Below are positions 60,177-64,000 of a DNA stretch of 64,000 nt, one piece after another; within the stretch, counting starts at the first letter, position 1, and every line of letters begins with the position of its first letter. This stretch comes from Paenibacillus ihumii. Its GTDB lineage: Bacteria > Bacillota > Bacilli > Paenibacillales > Paenibacillaceae. The notes beneath the pieces were generated by a model. That model was not told the DNA's origin. It saw nothing but the letters and a program-made list of their open reading frames with translations, and did no database searches. The translations under genes and the position numbers were made by a program. The stretch spans positions 2,480,117 through 2,544,116 of the forward strand of contig NZ_LN884299.1 of the NCBI RefSeq assembly GCF_001403875.1. Reading direction: 5' to 3'.

Positions 60177-61142
60177 TTATGTTGTTCGGCCGGGTGATCT
60201 TAGCAGACTTTCCGCATATTCGTCAAGCCTTGCTGCCAGCAAATCCTCGTGCAGATGGGTTACGCCGAGGTCTGTCCAGCCCCGGTATACCGTAAGCTCC
60301 CCCGATGCATAACTCGCGAGAGTAAGCATATCCCAGTAGGGATCATATTCAAATTCTTCTCCGCCGGCCATACTGCTCCTATAGGCTTCAAGAAAGCGAC
60401 CCGCAGCCTTCAGCCCATGGAGCTGAACCAAATTGACCCTGCAATGGCCCACGTCAATACCGGCCGGGCCCAAGCAAGCATTGACCCAATCGACGATCCC
60501 GGATACTCGGCCCCGTTCCCAAAGGACATTGGCCGGATGATAATCGCGGTGGATAAACCGGGGAGTATAATCCGGTTCGGGTCTGTTGATGATTCTGGCG
60601 ATTTCACGCCAAGCCTCCGGCCTGTCCGTCCAATCGGGAATACGGAAGCGAGCGGGCTCCATATAGGAGTAATAATGCCAAGAAAACTTCTCTATCTTCC
60701 CCGCCCCTTCCCGGTGCAAATGAGCTAAAGTCTGCGCCAATCCCTCCAGCCAAGCCTCCAGGGCTGCTGGCATTAACACAACCTCCCCCGGCAAGCGGGT
60801 CATCAGGACGGAAGGCATGCCGCAGCGGCTGCCGTCAGGGTCGGAGGCAATCCACTTCGGCGAAGCAATCCTATATCCTAACGCGGCTTGAAGCGCTGCC
60901 GACTCATGGACTGCAAGATCAGGCTCTTCCTCAAGCCAATTGCGGTCTGTAAATTGACGAAGCACCCATGAGGCCTGCTTCCCGTTCCTTTCCAGCTGCA
61001 TCTCATATACCGCCGACGAAATGCCGCCGGGCAGCGGGCGGTATTGGCGAACCCTCCAGCCTCCCCCGCCTTGTTCTTCGATCCAGCTAATGACGCTGGC
61101 GGGAAGTTCCGAGTTCCGTGCCCATTCCTTAGATTCAGGCAT
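60177..61142 (-). CDS. APH-family phosphotransferase
   Basis: This 321-residue kinase-like protein has the aminoglycoside phosphotransferase fold: a Gly-rich strand (PLPGGISSAVYEMQL), the catalytic loop FIHRDYHPANVLW with Asp and Asn, and GIVDWVNACLGP with the metal-binding Asp. Family members phosphorylate aminoglycosides, homoserine, choline or other small alcohols, and a resistance role cannot be assumed. The start at 61142 follows GGAGG six bases upstream; the longer frame lacks one. It is coupled with the YgaD-like exporter. Confidence 0.85.
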   Translation of the reverse strand: MPESKEWARNSELPASVISWIEEQGGGGWRVRQYRPLPGGISSAVYEMQLERNGKQASWVLRQFTDRNWLEEEPDLAVHESAALQAALGYRIASPKWIASDPDGSRCGMPSVLMTRLPGEVVLMPAALEAWLEGLAQTLAHLHREGAGKIEKFSWHYYSYMEPARFRIPDWTDRPEAWREIARIINRPEPDYTPRFIHRDYHPANVLWERGRVSGIVDWVNACLGPAGIDVGHCRVNLVQLHGLKAAGRFLEAYRSSMAGGEEFEYDPYWDMLTLASYASGELTVYRGWTDLGVTHLHEDLLAARLDEYAESLLRSPGRTT

Positions 61143-61292
61143 AACCTTCCTCCAATCGTCATTCAATTTTTGCCGATTAAGCTGTAATTGTATTCATGAT
61201 ATGATATACTCCCTATAATATGTCCTGCCGCAGCCTAGCCAAGGAGCAGCAGGTGAGAGACCATTGCAGTAACCGTTTGTAGGAGGATAACC

Positions 61293-61811
61293 ATGTCACG
61301 TCGATTTGTCATTGAAGCCGTGATGGTGGCCATTTATGGGGAGTTACTCGCGCCGGGCGCGCCAGTAGAATATATTGTACCTTACACCACCGTCATGGAG
61401 CTGTATGAATTCCAGAATAGCCCCGAACCCCTCATGCATGATCCAGCCGACGATCTGCATGTTAAGAATAAGATCAACGAATTGATAGCCTATCTCGAAG
61501 AACCGCTAAATCGCAAGAAGCTTGAACGTGCCCTGAACGTACCCTGGTCGAAAAGCCCTTCCATCCTGTTCGGCGAGAACGTCTCATGGACAGTGGTCAA
61601 CGCGCTCGATAACGAGCAGTACGGGGAATTCCTTGATCCGATCGAGACGGAGATCGTGCTTACGGCGCAGCGTGAAGGCGCGCCTGTTCTCACGGATCAG
61701 CTTGAGCTGATTCGCCGGATTATCGAAGCGGAGGTTCCGGTACAGGTGTTCGATATCCAGGACTTTGAATTCGCCATGGAAGACAGCATTTTTACAAATA
61801 ACCAACCGTGA
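61293..61811 (+). CDS. Conserved hypothetical protein (Paenibacillus-type)
   Basis: This 172-residue soluble protein (RRFVIEAVMVAIYGELLAPG at the front) is of a type often listed as ADP-heptose synthase, but I see no nucleotide-binding motif that supports this. The second half (ETEIVLTAQREGAPVLTDQL) loosely resembles the last strands of PIN-domain proteins, with acidic residues at suitable places; that is a weak guess. GGAGGATAACC precedes the ATG. It is monocistronic with a terminator. Confidence 0.65.
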   Translation: MSRRFVIEAVMVAIYGELLAPGAPVEYIVPYTTVMELYEFQNSPEPLMHDPADDLHVKNKINELIAYLEEPLNRKKLERALNVPWSKSPSILFGENVSWTVVNALDNEQYGEFLDPIETEIVLTAQREGAPVLTDQLELIRRIIEAEVPVQVFDIQDFEFAMEDSIFTNNQP

Positions 61812-61846
61812 AATAACCGCCCAGCAGCCTATTTTCTAAGCAGACA

Positions 61847-61872
61847 GACCGCGTTTAGCGGTCATTTTTTTT
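61847..61872 (+). terminator. Intrinsic terminator of the 61293 gene
   Basis: GACCGC (61847-61852) pairs with GCGGTC (61858-61863) and is followed by a run of eight T. It lies 35 bases after the stop codon. Confidence 0.92.
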
Positions 61873-61931
61873 CGGCTAGAGCATTGTCAGTCCGACAGGA
61901 AATTTATCCATTTCTATATACTGAAAAATTG

Positions 61932-61956
61932 AAGGCCCGCAGTACGGGCCTTTTCT
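61932..61956. terminator. Second hairpin, probably closing the YneR-like gene
   Basis: AAGGCCCG (61932-61939) pairs with CGGGCCTT (61945-61952), with T-rich sequence on both sides. It can serve the minus-strand YneR-like gene, which ends at 62047, and as a second stop for the plus-strand gene. Confidence 0.65.
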
Positions 61957-62046
61957 TGGTCGGGACGGGTCACGAATCAGCTTGTCCCCCTGAGCATGAA
62001 GATCGCTCTCTGATGTGGATATGCCGGGACGACCCGCTTCTGCAGC

Positions 62047-62349
62047 TTAATGCTGGCCACCGTCCGTCTCGTACGTATATTCGATATCATTGTGAATCTG
62101 ATCATACACGACGTTCAGGTGATAGCCCTTCAAATACCATAAATCCTTGTCTTCCATGTAGAACGTAATCCCTTCTACCTCAGAGATGGTTCCCGGCGAG
62201 ACGGGCTGCTCAATGCCGATCCCCAAGGAGAATCCCGGGTGGAGAGTCCCTCCGGCGCTATATCTCGCAAAAAAGCGGATCGCCTGACCCTCTTGTACGC
62301 CAAGTTCGTTTTTGAACCAGCCGGCCGCTTCTTTTGTTACGTTGATCAT
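62047..62349 (-). CDS. HesB/IscA-fold protein (YneR-like), no cysteines
   Basis: This 100-residue protein has the IscA/HesB beta fold pattern (MINVTKEAAGWFKNEL, AIRFFARYSAGGTLHPGFSL, ISEVEGITFYMEDKDLWYL). The three Cys residues that A-type iron-sulfur carriers use are absent, as in the Bacillus YneR subgroup, so it should not carry iron-sulfur clusters in that way. GGAGGGG precedes the ATG. Monocistronic. Confidence 0.85.
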   Translation of the reverse strand: MINVTKEAAGWFKNELGVQEGQAIRFFARYSAGGTLHPGFSLGIGIEQPVSPGTISEVEGITFYMEDKDLWYLKGYHLNVVYDQIHNDIEYTYETDGGQH

Positions 62350-62412
62350 CTCGATCCCCTCCTATCTTCTCCTTATTTTAGACCAATCCCGAATGAATTG
62401 CCAAAATAAAAA

Positions 62413-62442
62413 TTGACAGCCGCAAGAAAGCGGTGTTAAACT
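62413..62442 (+). promoter_or_regulatory. Candidate promoter of the bmrC leader
   Basis: TTGACA (62413-62418) is a perfect -35; TAAACT (62437-62442) is a weak -10 at 18 bp spacing. The spacer holds a short inverted repeat, CCGC-AAGAAA-GCGG, which could be an operator. It lies about 55 bases before the leader ORF. Confidence 0.5.
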
Positions 62443-62496
62443 CAACAACATACGAGATCTCATTTGCATTAATTACCAAACGAAAGGGTGAGCACG

Positions 62497-62616
62497 GTGT
62501 TAATTGTTAATCATTTTCCTGCATTTCATGACGGAATCACATTACAACTGAATACCGGAGCAACCCCTGCAGGCTCGACCGGAATATATTCGCGAACTGT
62601 CCCCGCCGTCTTCTAG
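62497..62616 (+). CDS. Candidate leader peptide before bmrC (bmrB-like arrangement)
   Basis: A 39-codon frame starts at GTG 62497 (AAAGGG upstream; a GTG three codons earlier, at 62488, is also in frame) and ends in TAG at 62616. It reads HFPAFHDGITLQLNTGATPA in the middle and ends TVPAVF. It lies between a promoter and a terminator, directly before a BmrC-type ABC transporter. In Bacillus subtilis the short ORF bmrB holds this place and acts as a ribosome-sensed attenuator for bmrCD. Sequence similarity to bmrB was not tested; the call rests on position and structure. Confidence 0.55.
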   Translation: MLIVNHFPAFHDGITLQLNTGATPAGSTGIYSRTVPAVF

Positions 62617-62697
62617 CGGGTATCGATAATACATTTTTGGCTGCGGTTGCTTCACACTTTGTGTTAGCACTGTACGCGTTATATGTTATTGGTTTTT

Positions 62698-62731
62698 AAG
62701 GCATATCGTTTACGGACGATATGCCTTTTTT
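62698..62731 (+). terminator. Terminator between the leader ORF and bmrC
   Basis: A perfect 11-bp stem, AAGGCATATCG (62698-62708) with CGATATGCCTT (62717-62727), is followed by TTTTTT. It lies 90 bases before the bmrC start, so bmrC expression from the upstream promoter needs read-through. Confidence 0.92.
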
Positions 62732-62820
62732 CGCTTTCAAGGGAACTTGCCTGCAGGGATCTGCCAAAAAAATAAAATGACTATAATCATACGTTGTTAA
62801 GGAATAGGAGGAGGCTTTAT

Positions 62821-64000
62821 ATGTTTTCCGTTCTTCACAAGCTAGGCTGGTTCTTCCGCCGGGAGAAAAGGCGATACACGATCGGCATGGTCCTGCTGGT
62901 CTTCGCCGGGATTATTGAACTGCTGCCGCCCAGGCTGCTTGGCGCCGCGATCGACGATATCGTGAGCGGATCCATCAGCTGGGAATCGCTCGCCCGGTAT
63001 ATTCTGATGATCGTCTTCGTGCTCATCATCATCTATTACATGACTTACATATGGATGCATAAGCTGTTCGGCGGATCTAACCTCGTGGAAAGACTGCTCC
63101 GTACGCGATTCATGAATCATTTGCTCCGAATGACGCCGCCGTTCTTTGAACGGAGCCGTACGGGCGATCTTATGGCGAGAGCGACGAATGACCTGAGATC
63201 CGTCGCCCAGACGGCCGGCTTCGGCATGCTGACCTTAACGGACTCGACGGCTTACCTGACCGTGATCTTAGTCGCTATGGGGACACTCATCAACTGGAAG
63301 CTGACGCTGGCCGCGATCATTCCGCTGCCCTTCATCGCCCTGGCCATGATGATATATGGCCGGATTATCCATCAGCGTTATACGCTGGCTCAGGATGCGT
63401 TCGGTGATATGAATGACCAGGTGCTTGAATCGGTCGCCGGCGTGCGCGTCATCCGCGCCTATGTTCAGGAGCGGCTTGACGAGAAAAGATTTCAGGATGT
63501 GACCGATGATGTGTACCGCAAGAACCTGGCTGTCGCCCGAGTCGATGCCTATTTTGAGCCGACGATTCGGCTCTGTGTCGGGCTTAGCTATGCCATTGGC
63601 TTGACATACGGCATTTACCTTGTATTTCATAACGAGCTGACCCTAGGGGATCTCGTGTCCTTCAATATGTATCTCGGGATGATGATTTGGCCGATGTTCG
63701 CTATCGGCGAGTTAATCAACATCATGCAGCGCGGCGGCGCCTCCCTCGACCGCGTCAACGAGACACTGAACGTCAAGCCCGATGTTGAGGATGCTGCCGA
63801 GCCTGCTCAGGTGGATTCCCCCGATACGATTGAATTCAAAAACGTAACGTTCCAGTATCCGACCTCAACGATGGTCAATCTTGACAATATTAATTTAACA
63901 ATTCGCCGCGGCCAGACGCTCGGCGTCGTCGGCCGCACCGGCAGCGGCAAATCCACGCTTCTGAAGCAGCTGCTGCATGAGTATCCGCTAGGCACCGGCG
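62821..64000 (+). CDS. bmrC: BmrC-type multidrug ABC transporter subunit, cut by window end
   Basis: This is the first 393 residues of a heterodimeric ABC exporter subunit. It closely follows Bacillus subtilis BmrC (YheI) from the first residues (MFSVLHKLGWFFRREK, YTIGMVLLVFAGIIELLPPR, MTPPFFERSRTGDLMARATN, SFNMYLGMMIWPMFAIGELI) to Walker A (GRTGSGKSTLLKQLL), where the window ends. BmrCD pumps out drugs and is induced by translation inhibitors. AGGAGGAGG precedes the ATG. The partner bmrD gene should lie just beyond the window. Confidence 0.93.
   Translation, partial: MFSVLHKLGWFFRREKRRYTIGMVLLVFAGIIELLPPRLLGAAIDDIVSGSISWESLARYILMIVFVLIIIYYMTYIWMHKLFGGSNLVERLLRTRFMNHLLRMTPPFFERSRTGDLMARATNDLRSVAQTAGFGMLTLTDSTAYLTVILVAMGTLINWKLTLAAIIPLPFIALAMMIYGRIIHQRYTLAQDAFGDMNDQVLESVAGVRVIRAYVQERLDEKRFQDVTDDVYRKNLAVARVDAYFEPTIRLCVGLSYAIGLTYGIYLVFHNELTLGDLVSFNMYLGMMIWPMFAIGELINIMQRGGASLDRVNETLNVKPDVEDAAEPAQVDSPDTIEFKNVTFQYPTSTMVNLDNINLTIRRGQTLGVVGRTGSGKSTLLKQLLHEYPLGTG

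Noticed and set aside
60177..61142. Aminoglycoside resistance gene
   Set aside because: Only the general APH fold is visible; most chromosomal members of this family act on other substrates.

Overview
The window looks like a chromosomal segment of a Paenibacillus-type Gram-positive bacterium. The evidence is a GH9/GH48 cellulase pair with Fn3 and CBM3 modules, a bacillithiol-linked YpdA-type reductase, class D sortase with an LPKTG surface protein, homologues of Bacillus YtwI, YgaD, YneR, YoaT and BmrC, strong AGGAGG-type ribosome binding sites and moderate GC. I see no rRNA, tRNA, CRISPR array, transposase or prophage. Almost everything from 14.8 to 56.6 kb is on the minus strand.

Layout. 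0.1-4.3 kb: a BusR-like GntR/RCK_C regulator, a chromate transporter, an SDR enzyme and a pair of membrane proteins. 4.4-10.2 kb: a cellulase operon (GH9 endoglucanase, then GH48 exoglucanase). 10.4-14.0 kb: EamA exporter, MscL, and rhamnulose-1-phosphate aldolase divergent from a DeoR regulator, with a palindromic operator between them. 14.0-14.85 kb: non-coding, repeat-rich DNA. 15.8-30.5 kb: a 13-gene catabolic and uptake cluster (NAD-dependent epimerase, two DapA-like aldolases, split L-serine dehydratase, heparinase II/III-type lyase, ABC sugar importer, Gfo/Idh/MocA oxidoreductase, sugar isomerase, a regulator with a cyclase-like domain, M20 amidohydrolase). It has cre-like CcpA sites in front of both of its transcription units. 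Its substrate cannot be read from the sequence and it is the best candidate here for an undescribed pathway.

30.7-44.3 kb: envelope and signalling genes: ECF sigma factor with a D,D-carboxypeptidase, a GGDEF protein, a large double-kinase hybrid sensor, sortase D, an LPKTG adhesin, a BTAD-type response regulator and an OmpR-type two-component pair. 44.5-49.3 kb: MgtC-like protein, metE behind a cobalamin riboswitch with a terminator, a protein strongly resembling the Bacillus subtilis replication terminator protein, and an orphan NarL-type regulator. 49.7-52.1 kb: a broken hrpB helicase gene in which motif VI is missing and replaced by a diverged copy of a downstream part of the same gene. 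52.3-58.3 kb: SDR, small unknown genes, MFS exporter, YpdA and YtwI. 58.4-64.0 kb: YgaD-type ABC exporter, APH-family kinase, small proteins, and the start of a BmrC-type multidrug ABC transporter preceded by a short leader ORF and terminator, an arrangement like bmrB-bmrCD attenuation.
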